Assembly (NCBI GenBank): GCA_958295895.1
Contig: CATQHI010000001.1
Coordinates: forward strand, 124,001-188,000
Direction of reading: 5' to 3'
Source of the DNA: Saprospiraceae bacterium
GTDB taxonomy: Bacteria > Bacteroidota > Bacteroidia > Chitinophagales > Saprospiraceae
DNA length: 64,000 nucleotides
Shown one piece after another: positions 1-8,305 of the stretch. How positions within the stretch are numbered: the first letter of the stretch is position 1; every line of letters starts with the position of its first letter. The notes under the pieces were generated by a model, which was not told where the DNA came from, did no database searches, and was given only the letters and a program-made list of their open reading frames with translations. Made by a program: the position numbers and the translations under genes.

Positions 1-76
1 CACCATTAAGGTACAGGCTGTGCAACCGATTGCTGGGTGGTTAGCGGTATTTCAGTCACGTGCTTAAAGTTATTTC

Positions 77-2011
77 ATGCAGCAGTTTATGCACACCGGC
101 GTTCTCGTACTGGCCTGCCTTAATGCGGCTGCCCAGACCACTGTTACCAACCTTACCGTCTACGCAGGGAACTACGCACGGCAAAATACCCCGGTGTGTG
201 CGCAACTTGCCGATAGTCTACCCAGTGACGGCTCCGTTCAGTTGCACGAATTAGCCGATGGGCAGCCACGCGTGGTCACCAGCCAGTTAGAAGGGCGCTC
301 CCTGTGCTGGACACTAGATGGTACCACCCCCGCCGGCACCACCCGGGAGTACGAACTGAGTATAAGCCCCCCCGCCACCTCCGCCGCACCTGCGGCCGCG
401 GCAACATTTTCTGACGGGAAGGTGACATTTGCCGACGGGGGAAAAACTTTGCTCAGCTACCAGATCGATAAGGCTCCGGTGCCCCATGGCGTAGACCCCA
501 TTTACTCCCGTGGCGGCTTCGTCCACCCCCTGCTGAGTCCGGCTGGTGATACCCTGACGCGTATCCAACCCGATGACCACTACCACCACTACGGGGTGTG
601 GAACCCCTGGGTGCACGCCGAGTACGACGGCCGCGAGCTCGACTTCTGGAACCTCGTAAAGGGGCAGGGCACGGTGGCCGTCGACGGGGTGGGGGAGCTG
701 GTCGAGGGACCGTTACTAAGTGGCCTGACGGCCCGGCAAAGCTACCTGGCCTTCCGCGATAGTGCCGTGACGGACGACCCGCAAAAGCTGCTCGACGAGA
801 CGCTGCGATTGCGAGTACACCCCCTGGACGAAGACCGCTACCTGGTTGATTATCGAACCACCCAGACCAACACGACCGAGCTACCCTTCACCGTGCGGGC
901 TTACCGCTACCAGGGCTTCGGCTACCGGGCCCGGGCCAGCTGGAACGATAGCAACGTGACCCTGCTAACCTCGGAGGGCCATGGCAAAAGTGACGGCAAC
1001 GGCACCCGCGCCCGCTGGATGAACGTGAGCGGCCCCACGGAGCACGGGCAGGCCGGCATCCTCTTTATGACCCACCCGGAGAACTACAACTTCCCGGAGC
1101 AGATCCGCATCTGGCCCACCGGTATGATGGAGGGGAGGGAAAATGTCTTCGTCAACTTCAATCCGGCCCAGGAACAGGACTACGTACTACGGCCCGGTGG
1201 GGCCTACCGCCTACGGTACGGCATGCTGGTGTACGACGGGACGATCGACTCCACCACAGCCGAGCGCTACTGGCAGGACTTTGCCCACCCGCCCGAGGTG
1301 GTGATACAAAAAGACAGACTGGCGGGGACGCGGGTGCTAGTGTACACGCGAAATGGCGAGGGCTACGTACACGACAATATCGCGGCCAGCGTGGCGGCGA
1401 TCGAGGGGCTGGGGGAGCGGCACGGCTTCACGGTGACAGCGACGGAAGATCCAACGGTCTTCACCCCAGAGCGGCTGGTGGACTTCGATGTACTGGTATT
1501 CTCTAATACTAACAACGAAGTGTTCGACAGTCCAGACCAGGAGCGGGCGCTGAAGGACTACATCGCCGGCGGTGGGGGCTTCGTGGGTATCCACTCGGCC
1601 TGCGGCACGGAGCGCGACTGGCCCTGGTTTGCCCGAATGCTTGGGGGGCGCTTCCACCGCCACGCCCGGCGGCAGGACTTTGACGTGGCCGTGCTCGACA
1701 ATGACCACCCCTCTACGAGTCACCTGCCGCCGACCTGGCACATCCGCGACGACGAGTGCTACTACCTCAGGCAGCTCAACCCCAACATCCACGTCCTCCT
1801 GGCCGCCGATCTTACTTCCGTCGCGGACGAGGAGGGTAAGACGGACTACCCCGCCGATACCTTCGGCGACTACTTCCCCACCAGCTGGTACCACACCACC
1901 GATGGCGGGCGGCAGTGGTACACCTCCCTGGGCCACCGCAGCGAGCAGTATAGCGATCCCCTCTTCCTCCAACACATCCTCGGCGGCATCCGGTGGGCTG
2001 CCGATAAATAA
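77..2011 (+). CDS. Secreted DUF6807 (PmoA-like) protein with C-terminal ThuA domain
   Basis: A 644-residue protein with a short hydrophobic N-terminus ending in NAAAQ, which looks like a signal peptide. The first two thirds match the DUF6807/PmoA family, with a His-rich HYHHYGVW stretch near residue 165. From about residue 418 a ThuA-like (trehalose utilisation, class I amidotransferase-like fold) domain follows, with the GGGGFVGIHSACGTERDW segment typical of ThuA proteins. Both domains are known from carbohydrate catabolism loci in Bacteroidota and Planctomycetes, but their exact reactions are poorly defined. It is followed after 9 bases by a Tat-exported oxidoreductase and then a lipoprotein oxidoreductase, suggesting a periplasmic sugar-modifying module. 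ATG 77 is chosen because it gives the signal peptide; ATG 89 is an alternative. The family call is firm, the substrate unknown. Confidence 0.8.
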   Translation: MQQFMHTGVLVLACLNAAAQTTVTNLTVYAGNYARQNTPVCAQLADSLPSDGSVQLHELADGQPRVVTSQLEGRSLCWTLDGTTPAGTTREYELSISPPATSAAPAAAATFSDGKVTFADGGKTLLSYQIDKAPVPHGVDPIYSRGGFVHPLLSPAGDTLTRIQPDDHYHHYGVWNPWVHAEYDGRELDFWNLVKGQGTVAVDGVGELVEGPLLSGLTARQSYLAFRDSAVTDDPQKLLDETLRLRVHPLDEDRYLVDYRTTQTNTTELPFTVRAYRYQGFGYRARASWNDSNVTLLTSEGHGKSDGNGTRARWMNVSGPTEHGQAGILFMTHPENYNFPEQIRIWPTGMMEGRENVFVNFNPAQEQDYVLRPGGAYRLRYGMLVYDGTIDSTTAERYWQDFAHPPEVVIQKDRLAGTRVLVYTRNGEGYVHDNIAASVAAIEGLGERHGFTVTATEDPTVFTPERLVDFDVLVFSNTNNEVFDSPDQERALKDYIAGGGGFVGIHSACGTERDWPWFARMLGGRFHRHARRQDFDVAVLDNDHPSTSHLPPTWHIRDDECYYLRQLNPNIHVLLAADLTSVADEEGKTDYPADTFGDYFPTSWYHTTDGGRQWYTSLGHRSEQYSDPLFLQHILGGIRWAADK

Positions 2012-2020
2012 AATTCGATC

Positions 2021-3418
2021 ATGAAGCGCAGACACTTACTCAAAAAATCAGTCGCCGCGGCCGCGGGTGCAACGCTCTTCCCCAGCATCGTGCCCGCCCA
2101 CGTACTCCGCAGCGAGACGGCCCCGAGCAACAAGCTGAACATCGCTCAGATCGGCTTTGGCCGCATCGCCCAGGGACACGACCTGCCGGAAACGCTGAAA
2201 AACGACATTGCCCGCGTGGTGGCCATCTGCGATGTAGACAGCAAGCGCAAGGAAAAGGGCAAGGCCTTCATCGAGGACTACTACCGCACGAACTCCGGTA
2301 GCGACCGGCTGGTGGACGTCAAGATGTACGACGACTACCGCGAGCTGCTGACCGATCCGGAGATCGACGGGGTCATCATCTCCACCCCCGATCACTGGCA
2401 CGCCCAGCCGGCCATCGAGGCGGCCCTGGCGGGCAAGGACGTCTACCTACAGAAGCCCACCTCTCTAACCGTCGAGGAGGGCCGCATGATGAGCGATATC
2501 GTACACCGCTCGGGCGTAGTTTTTCAGTTGGGAAGCCAGCAGCGGAGCGAGGCCCCCTGGCCGCAGTTTCGCCGCGCCTGCGAGCTAGTCCGTAACGGGC
2601 GCATCGGTACGGTCACTAAGATCGAGATCGGCCTACCGAGCGACCCCGCCGGTGGCGACAAGACGCCCATGGAGGTGCCCCCTAACCTCAACTACGAGAT
2701 GTGGCTCGGCTCCACCCCCTACGTGCCCTACACCGAGGAGCGGGTGCACCCGCAGGATGACTTCAGTCGGCCGGGCTGGCTCCGCTGCGAGCAGTTCGGT
2801 GCCGGCATGATCACGGGCTGGGGCGTGCACCACATCGACATCGCGCACTGGGGGATGGGTACGGAATTTACCGGTCCGGTGGAAGTAGAGGCTACGGCTA
2901 AATTTCCCGACGAGGGCCTCTGGAACGTGCACGGCCCGTACCACGTCGTGGCTAAGTACGCTAACGGGGTAGAGATGATCGTCGACGGTGATTTCCCGAA
3001 TGGGATCCACTTTTACGGTACCGAGGGCGATATTTTCGTCTCCCGCGGCAGCCAGGGGGTCACGGCCAGCGATCCCAATTTCGGTAACTCCGATGCCTTC
3101 AAGACCTCTCTCACGGACAAGGAGCGCCTCAGGCTTACCGACCAGGACCTACGCCTATACGCCAGCCCCGAGCAGCACCGCAACTGGCTCGACTGCATGA
3201 AGTCGCGGCAGCTGACCATCTCCCCGGCTGAGGTCGCCCACCGCTCCTGCAGCGCCTGCCTGATCGCCCACATCGCCATGAAGGTGCCGGGTAAACTGCG
3301 GTGGGATCCGGTCACGGAGCGCTTCCGGGATAATGATGCGGCTAATCGGATGCTGGCGCGGTCGCAGCGCTTTCCGTATGGGTATGAGAATGTGCCTGCG
3401 CTGGCTGGTATGGGGTAG
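2021..3418 (+). CDS. Gfo/Idh/MocA family oxidoreductase with Tat signal
   Basis: A 465-residue NAD(P)-type sugar oxidoreductase. The N-terminus MKRRHLLKKSVAAAAGA is a twin-arginine export signal. The Rossmann part begins near residue 37 (LNIAQIGFGRIAQGH) and the conserved Lys-Pro of the family appears as YLQKPTSLT near residue 142. The C-terminal half carries the GWGVHHIDIAHW segment usual in exported Bacteroidota members. Such exported enzymes carry a tightly held cofactor, and some oxidise sugars in glycosides. It lies 9 bases downstream of the DUF6807/ThuA gene and 32 bases before a second oxidoreductase, so the three are probably co-transcribed. Substrate cannot be read from the sequence. 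Confidence 0.88.
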   Translation: MKRRHLLKKSVAAAAGATLFPSIVPAHVLRSETAPSNKLNIAQIGFGRIAQGHDLPETLKNDIARVVAICDVDSKRKEKGKAFIEDYYRTNSGSDRLVDVKMYDDYRELLTDPEIDGVIISTPDHWHAQPAIEAALAGKDVYLQKPTSLTVEEGRMMSDIVHRSGVVFQLGSQQRSEAPWPQFRRACELVRNGRIGTVTKIEIGLPSDPAGGDKTPMEVPPNLNYEMWLGSTPYVPYTEERVHPQDDFSRPGWLRCEQFGAGMITGWGVHHIDIAHWGMGTEFTGPVEVEATAKFPDEGLWNVHGPYHVVAKYANGVEMIVDGDFPNGIHFYGTEGDIFVSRGSQGVTASDPNFGNSDAFKTSLTDKERLRLTDQDLRLYASPEQHRNWLDCMKSRQLTISPAEVAHRSCSACLIAHIAMKVPGKLRWDPVTERFRDNDAANRMLARSQRFPYGYENVPALAGMG

Positions 3419-3450
3419 CTGCCCACCACGCTCAGCCGAAAATCACAGTA

Positions 3451-4803
3451 ATGAAACTCCCCACCGGACTACTACTTCTACTCACCGCCTGCACCACCCC
3501 CACCCAGGATTCCGTGGTAGTAACCACCCAAGCACCTACCGTCAAACTAGTCACCCTAGACCCGGGCCACTTCCACGCCGCCCTGGTACAAAAAAGGATG
3601 TACCCCGGTGTAGACTCTACCGTTCACGTCTACGCCCCCGCCGGCGACGACGTGCAGCAGCACCTACAGCGCATCGAGCGGTACAACAGCGGGGAGGAAC
3701 CTACCGCCTGGCAGGAGGAAGTCTACACTGGTCCCGACTATTTAGAACGTATGCTGGCGGAGGGGGCCGGTAACGTCGTCGTCCTCAGTGGCAATAATGG
3801 ACGCAAAACGGAATACATCCAGGCCGCGGTCGACAACGGCTACCACGTACTGGCCGATAAACCCATGGTGATCGACCCCGCAGAATTCAAATTGCTGGAG
3901 CAGGTCCTGCGCAAGGCGGAAGCGAAGGACCTGCTGGTGTACGACATCATGACCGAGCGCTTCGAGATCACCACGCTGCTGCAGCGGGCGTTTTCTCAGC
4001 AGCCGGAGGTGTTCGGGGAGTTGCTGGAGGGTACGGTGGCCGAGCCGGCGATCTCGAAGGAGAGCGTGCACCACTTCAGTAAGCTCGTGTCGGGGCAGCC
4101 CCTGGTGCGGCCGGCCTGGTTCTTCGACGTGCAGCAGCAGGGGGAGGGGATCGTGGACGTGGCCACCCACCTGGTAGACCTGGTGCTGTGGGAGACCTTC
4201 CCCGATGAGCCCATCGATACGGCGGAGGTGGAGGTGGTGAGTGCGCGCCGCTGGGCTACGGAGCTGAGTCGGGAGCAATTTGCCTACGTTACGAGAGGCG
4301 ACGAATTTCCGGATTACCTGCTTGCGGCGGTACGAGAAAATAAGCTAGCGGTCTACGCCAATGGTGAGATCAACTTCACGGTGCGGGGCGTGCACGCCAA
4401 GGTCTCCGTGGTATGGAACTACGAGGCCCCGCCGGGTGCGGCCGATACACATTATTCCATCATGCGGGGTAGCCGGGCGGACTTGGTTATCCGGCAGGAT
4501 GCGGCGCAGGACTACCAGCCCACGCTGTATGTGGAACCGAAGGAGGAACTCTCCGAAGCAGCCATGACGAAAACCGTGGTGCGCCTGCACGACCGTTTCC
4601 CCGGACTGTACTTCACGCCGGTGCCGGAAGGGTACGAGATTGTGGTACCCCCCGAGCTACGCACTGGTCACGAGGATCACTTCGGGCAGGTCACCGAGCA
4701 GTACCTACGCTACCTGCGGCAGGGCGGTATGCCGGAGTGGGAGCGGGTAAATATGCTGACGAAGTACTGGGTGACTACGCGGGGGTATGGATTGAGTCGG
4801 TAG
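3451..4803 (+). CDS. Lipoprotein Gfo/Idh/MocA-like oxidoreductase
   Basis: A 450-residue protein starting MKLPTGLLLLLTAC, a lipobox with the acylated cysteine at residue 14, so it is probably anchored in an envelope membrane facing the periplasm. The Rossmann-like part contains VVVLSGNNG and the family motif HVLADKPMVID near residue 130, with Lys-Pro retained. The C-terminal half resembles the putative oxidoreductase C-terminal domain found in Bacteroidota and Planctomycetes. It differs from its upstream neighbour in using lipidation rather than the Tat route, which suggests two different oxidoreductases acting in the same compartment. No substrate can be assigned. Confidence 0.8.
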   Translation: MKLPTGLLLLLTACTTPTQDSVVVTTQAPTVKLVTLDPGHFHAALVQKRMYPGVDSTVHVYAPAGDDVQQHLQRIERYNSGEEPTAWQEEVYTGPDYLERMLAEGAGNVVVLSGNNGRKTEYIQAAVDNGYHVLADKPMVIDPAEFKLLEQVLRKAEAKDLLVYDIMTERFEITTLLQRAFSQQPEVFGELLEGTVAEPAISKESVHHFSKLVSGQPLVRPAWFFDVQQQGEGIVDVATHLVDLVLWETFPDEPIDTAEVEVVSARRWATELSREQFAYVTRGDEFPDYLLAAVRENKLAVYANGEINFTVRGVHAKVSVVWNYEAPPGAADTHYSIMRGSRADLVIRQDAAQDYQPTLYVEPKEELSEAAMTKTVVRLHDRFPGLYFTPVPEGYEIVVPPELRTGHEDHFGQVTEQYLRYLRQGGMPEWERVNMLTKYWVTTRGYGLSR

Positions 4804-4824
4804 GGGAAACGCTACTTTTACGGC

Positions 4825-6345
4825 ATGCGTTACTACCTCCTACTCCTTACCACGTTCGTTTGCACCTGCGCGCGCGCCCAGTCCGATACCACCCTCTACG
4901 CTCGCACCCTGGCCAGCCTACCCACCTACATCGAGTTTCTTTCCCTACCTAATGACGCGCAAATCGACGGACAGCTGGAACCTAACCTACAGTGGTTGGA
5001 ACGGGAGTTCAGTCGACGCGGCTTCGAGACCCAGCGGCTACCCAACGCCGGTATCGACCTGCTACTGCTGAGCTATCCGGCGGAGGACGCAGGTGCCGAG
5101 ACGGTGCTCTTCTACGGTCACGTCGACGGACAGCCCGTAGACCCCAGTAAGTGGGTGCTGGCCCCGCCCTTTGAGCCAGTGTATGGGACGATGGAGGTAG
5201 ATAGTAGTGGTGAGGTCGTGTACGCCGCCGCCGAGCTCCCCACCGCGCCGGAGGAAAGCGAGGTCCGCCTATTCGGTCGGGCGAGTAGTGACGCCAAGGC
5301 CCCAATCATGCTCTTCCTGGTGGCCTGGGACCAACTCGTGGCCGACGGCAAGCGGCCGGACTACCACGTAAAATTCGTGATCGACCCGATGGAGGAGGCC
5401 AGCAGCCCCGATCTGCCCGGTGCCGTGGAAACCCACCGCGAGGCCCTGGCCGCCGACCACCTCGTGATTCTTGACGGACCGGTACACGCCACTAACCAGC
5501 CCACACTGATGGGCGGTGCCCGGGGTATTGCCACCGCCCGGCTGACGGTGTACGGCCCCCGGCTACCCCAGCACAGCGGCCACTACGGCAACTACGCCCC
5601 CAACCCCGCCCTGCGACTGGCCCAGCTGCTGGGTTCAATGAAGGACCAGCAGGGTAGGGTGACCATACCGGGCTACTACGACGGCATCGAACTGGACGCC
5701 GCTACCCGCGAGATGCTGGCCGGGGTGCCGGATAACGTAAATGACATTCGCCAGCAGATTGGTTTTAGCGAGGCCGATGGGGTAGGGGAGAACCTACAGG
5801 AAGCCCTCCAGTACCCGAGCCTGAACATTCGCGGGCTGTCGAGCGGCTGGGTGGGTAGTGCGGCCCGCACGATCATCCCCAGTACGGCGGTGGCTAACCT
5901 GGACCTGCGCCTGGTTAAGGAAAGCGACGGCGACCGGCTACTCGCCCTCGTGGAGGAGCACATCGAAAACCAGGGCTTTCACCTGATACCCGACGGGCGG
6001 GAACCGACCGATGAGGAGCGGGCAAGCTACCCACGGCTGGCGAGCTTTAGCGGAGATACCAGCTACGGGGCCTTTCGCACCGACCTAAACGGACCTACCG
6101 GAGCCTGGTTACAGCGTGCCCTTACGCATACGTTTGACGCTGCACCGGTGCTGGTGCGGACGATGGGTGGCTCAGTGCCCATTGCCCCCTTCGTCAATAC
6201 GCTGGACGTGCCCGCGATCGTGTTGCCACTTGTAAATCCGGACAACAATCAGCACAGTCCCAACGAGAATATCCTGCTCAGGAACTACTTTCGTGGGGCA
6301 CAAAGCCTCTACGGCGTGCTGGCCGAGCCCCTCACCACGGATTAA
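4825..6345 (+). CDS. Secreted M20 family metallopeptidase
   Basis: A 506-residue exported peptidase of the M20/M28-like dizinc family. A signal peptide (MRYYLLLLTTFVCTCARAQ) precedes the catalytic domain. Metal and catalytic residues are visible: GHVDGQPVD near residue 97, an Asp in RASSDAK near 154, the Glu pair in DPMEEASSP near 189, and a His in NNQHSPNE near 474. The linking ATARLTVYG region is the start of the lid/dimerisation domain. M20 enzymes of this size are usually dipeptidases or carboxypeptidases. It begins 21 bases after the lipoprotein oxidoreductase and ends 5 bases before the MBL hydrolase, so it is probably in the same transcript. Confidence 0.88.
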   Translation: MRYYLLLLTTFVCTCARAQSDTTLYARTLASLPTYIEFLSLPNDAQIDGQLEPNLQWLEREFSRRGFETQRLPNAGIDLLLLSYPAEDAGAETVLFYGHVDGQPVDPSKWVLAPPFEPVYGTMEVDSSGEVVYAAAELPTAPEESEVRLFGRASSDAKAPIMLFLVAWDQLVADGKRPDYHVKFVIDPMEEASSPDLPGAVETHREALAADHLVILDGPVHATNQPTLMGGARGIATARLTVYGPRLPQHSGHYGNYAPNPALRLAQLLGSMKDQQGRVTIPGYYDGIELDAATREMLAGVPDNVNDIRQQIGFSEADGVGENLQEALQYPSLNIRGLSSGWVGSAARTIIPSTAVANLDLRLVKESDGDRLLALVEEHIENQGFHLIPDGREPTDEERASYPRLASFSGDTSYGAFRTDLNGPTGAWLQRALTHTFDAAPVLVRTMGGSVPIAPFVNTLDVPAIVLPLVNPDNNQHSPNENILLRNYFRGAQSLYGVLAEPLTTD

Positions 6346-6350
6346 TTTAG

Positions 6351-7349
6351 ATGGAATATCTCCTTAACCCCGACCTGCCGATCCACCCCGCCCTGGCCGA
6401 TCGGTGGCGCGGTAACCCCATCGTGGGGGAGGAGTTTCAGTACCTGCGCGACCCCTTCCGCCCCCAGTGGAGCCAGGTGTTCCGCATGATGCTGCTGCCC
6501 AACCCCCAGCGAGCGACTAAGAAAGCCGATAAGTGGGTGCCCCGCGTCAATCCCGACGTGAGCTACCTAGAGGACCGCAGCGAAAATTGGATCGTCTGGC
6601 TCGGCCACGCCTGCTTCCTCTTCCAGCTCAACGGGCTACGCTTTCTGACCGATCCGCAGTTGACCGATATGCCCTTCGTGCCCCGCCGCGTACATCCGCC
6701 CTTTGGCTATGAGGAACTGCGCGGCGTGGACTACCTCCTGCTCAGCCACGACCACCGCGACCACGTCGACGAACAGTGCATCCGCGCTATCACGGCTAAC
6801 AACGATATTCACAAGATCCTCTGTCCGCTGCGCCTTTCCAACGTCATCGGCGACTGGGTGGGCACTACCCCCATCGAGGAGGCCGCCTGGTACCAGCGCT
6901 ACGCTACGGAGGGTACGGGGGTGACCATCCACTTCCTACCCACCCGTCACTGGTGCCGTAGGGGCCTGACTGACTTCAACCGCGTACTCTGGGGTAGTTT
7001 CATGCTGGAGGTAGGGGAGCACACCATCTACTTCGGCGGCGACAGTGCCCGCACGGAGTACTGGGCCGAGATCGGCGAGCTTTTCCCCACGATCGACCTG
7101 GCCATACTCGGCATCGGAGCCTACAAGCCCGAGTTCATGATGCGCGAAAACCACGCCAACCCCGCCGAGGCCTTCACCGGCTACCGCGACCTCCACGCCG
7201 AGCACTGGTGGCCCATGCACCACGGCACCTACGACCTGAGCAACGAACCCGCCTCGGAGCCCATCAGCTGGGCCAGCAAACTCATGGACAAGCACGGCTT
7301 CGGCGAGTGCCTCGTGCAGCCCCCCATCAACGAGCCCTGGTGGTTTTAG
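6351..7349 (+). CDS. MBL-fold metal-dependent hydrolase (UlaG/NAPE-PLD-like)
   Basis: A 332-residue cytoplasmic protein without signal peptide. The metallo-beta-lactamase motif is LLLSHDHRDHVD near residue 130 (HxHxDH), preceded by VWLGHACFLFQLNG and followed by the further metal ligands PTRHWCRR and YFGGDSART. This pattern matches the beta-lactamase superfamily subgroup with UlaG lactonase and NAPE-hydrolysing phospholipase D. The reaction cannot be settled from sequence. It lies 5 bases after the peptidase gene and 4 bases before trmD, so it probably belongs to one long transcript. Confidence 0.85.
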   Translation: MEYLLNPDLPIHPALADRWRGNPIVGEEFQYLRDPFRPQWSQVFRMMLLPNPQRATKKADKWVPRVNPDVSYLEDRSENWIVWLGHACFLFQLNGLRFLTDPQLTDMPFVPRRVHPPFGYEELRGVDYLLLSHDHRDHVDEQCIRAITANNDIHKILCPLRLSNVIGDWVGTTPIEEAAWYQRYATEGTGVTIHFLPTRHWCRRGLTDFNRVLWGSFMLEVGEHTIYFGGDSARTEYWAEIGELFPTIDLAILGIGAYKPEFMMRENHANPAEAFTGYRDLHAEHWWPMHHGTYDLSNEPASEPISWASKLMDKHGFGECLVQPPINEPWWF

Positions 7350-7353
7350 TGCT

Positions 7354-8028
7354 ATGCGCATCGACATTATCTCTACTGTCCCCGAGCTCCTAGCTAGTCC
7401 GCTCTCCCACTCCATCATGCAGCGGGCACAGGACAAGGGGCTACTCAGTGTGGAGGTACACGACCTACGCCCCTACGGCCTCGGCAAGCACAACAGCGTT
7501 GACGACTACCAATTCGGCGGCGGGGCCGGTATGGTCATGCGCTGCGAGCCCCTGGCCGCGCTAATTGACGAGCTACTTGCTGAGCGCGCATACGATGAGA
7601 TTGTCTACCTCACCCCCGACGGCGAGCGCTACGCCCAGCGGCGGGCCAACCGGCTTTCCTTATTAGACAATCTCCTATTCATCTGTGGCCACTACAAGGG
7701 TATTGACGAGCGCATTCGCGAAGAGTACGTTACCCTGGAGCTAAGCATCGGTGACTACGTACTCTCCGGTGGCGAGCTGGCGGCGGCCGTAATCGTCGAT
7801 AGCATAGGTCGCCTACTCCCCGGTGTGATCGGAGATGAGACCAGCGCGCTCACCGATACCTTCCAGGACGATCTGCTGGCCCCCCCGGTGTATACCCGTC
7901 CGGCGGAGTGGCGGGGTAGGGAGGTGCCGGAGGTGCTAAGGGGCGGGGACGCAGGTGCGATAGAACGCTGGCGGGAGGCGCAGGCGGAGGCGCGCACGGC
8001 TACCCGACGACCCGATTTGCTGGAGTGA
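7354..8028 (+). CDS. trmD: tRNA (guanine37-N1)-methyltransferase TrmD
   Basis: A 224-residue SPOUT-class methyltransferase that methylates G37 of tRNAs with S-adenosylmethionine. Hallmarks are FGGGAGMVM near residue 55, FICGHYKGIDERI near 108 and SIGDYVLSGGE near 132, which form the knotted cofactor site. The length is slightly short for the family. Close to the C-terminus, where most TrmD proteins have an SGNH-like segment before I..WR, this one reads RGGDAGAIERWR. The bases encoding it (7941-7958) are a copy of a word repeated through the window. Bacteroidota promoter features are not evident just upstream, consistent with co-transcription with the preceding gene 4 bases away. Confidence 0.96.
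   Translation: MRIDIISTVPELLASPLSHSIMQRAQDKGLLSVEVHDLRPYGLGKHNSVDDYQFGGGAGMVMRCEPLAALIDELLAERAYDEIVYLTPDGERYAQRRANRLSLLDNLLFICGHYKGIDERIREEYVTLELSIGDYVLSGGELAAAVIVDSIGRLLPGVIGDETSALTDTFQDDLLAPPVYTRPAEWRGREVPEVLRGGDAGAIERWREAQAEARTATRRPDLLE
7941..7958 (+). repeat. Copy of the 19-base dispersed word (in trmD)
   Basis: Reads GGGCGGGGACGCAGGTGC, matching the window consensus GGGCGGGGNCGCAGGTGCA at 18 of 19 positions (the next base is G). Translated in the trmD frame it gives Gly-Gly-Asp-Ala-Gly-Ala at a conserved position. Confidence 0.8.
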
Positions 8029-8052
8029 GGATGCCTCCTTCTGCAACCTCCC

Positions 8053-8072
8053 CCAACACCGCTAGGTGTTGG
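8053..8072 (+). terminator. Perfect stem-loop after trmD
   Basis: An 8-base-pair perfect stem with tetraloop GCTA, 25 bases after the trmD stop. The position fits a terminator or 3-prime processing hairpin, but the T-tract of a classical intrinsic terminator is absent. Confidence 0.45.
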
Positions 8073-8098
8073 CCTCCGTTTACCTCCCTACAATGACG

Positions 8099-8155
8099 GC
8101 TCTGTGATACCTCTGTGAAACCCTTTGTGTGACCGTTAGGTCATCTGTGGTGAAC
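8099..8155. repeat. CTCTGTG-type intergenic repeat, copy 1
   Basis: Contains CTCTGTGATACCTCTGTGAA and ends in TCTGTGGTGAACC. The same architecture, with substitutions, is found at 24261-24321. The CTCTGTG unit recurs roughly every 11-13 bases. Noncoding by position. Confidence 0.6.
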
Positions 8156-8214
8156 CCCCCTACGAGCGCAGCGAGCAGAGCCGTACAGCAGTCCCGCTTT
8201 CACAATCAACTCAT

Positions 8215-8231
8215 CACCTGCGGCCCCGCCC
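8215..8231 (-). repeat. Copy of the 19-base dispersed word (intergenic)
   Basis: On the minus strand reads GGGCGGGGCCGCAGGTG, an exact match to the first 17 positions of the consensus, then diverges. Lies between trmD and uvrB, 257 bases from the trmD copy and in the opposite orientation. Confidence 0.75.
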
Positions 8232-8305
8232 ATCTTTGACAAAACCGACGGCCCTTTACCCGGTTTCCATACAAGCGGCGACAATAACTCACCAACCCTC
8301 CTCCC

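Larger units (their letters stand above)
8029..8305. other. Intergenic region trmD-uvrB carrying several repeats
   Basis: 277 bases without a gene. It holds a perfect 8-base-pair hairpin (CCAACACC, loop GCTA, GGTGTTGG) at 8053-8072 that could end trmD transcription although no T-run follows. It also holds a CTCTGTG-rich repeat at 8099-8155, the 13-base near-palindrome GAGCGCAGCGAGC at 8164-8176, and a reverse copy of the 19-base word at 8215-8231. A CATCTTTG box at 8231-8238 could be the -7 element for uvrB. Confidence 0.7.

Noticed and set aside
1-76. Possible end of an upstream gene at the window start
   Set aside because: No frame reaches the edge with recognisable protein sequence, so nothing is called.
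386-403. GC-rich word CGCACCTGCGGCCGCGGC in the first gene
   Set aside because: Shares CGCAGGTGC in reverse, but with three or more mismatches; the Ala-run coding can explain it.
1337-2035. A 232-codon minus-strand frame opposite the ThuA domain
   Set aside because: It lies fully within the intact DUF6807/ThuA gene, has Val/Gly/Ala-rich composition typical of the shadow of a GC-rich gene, and shows no motif.
4860-4878. A word resembling the 19-base repeat in the M20 signal peptide
   Set aside because: Two mismatches and it encodes the Cys-Thr-Cys-Ala-Arg-Ala-Gln of a signal peptide, so it may arise from ordinary coding. Not counted as a copy.
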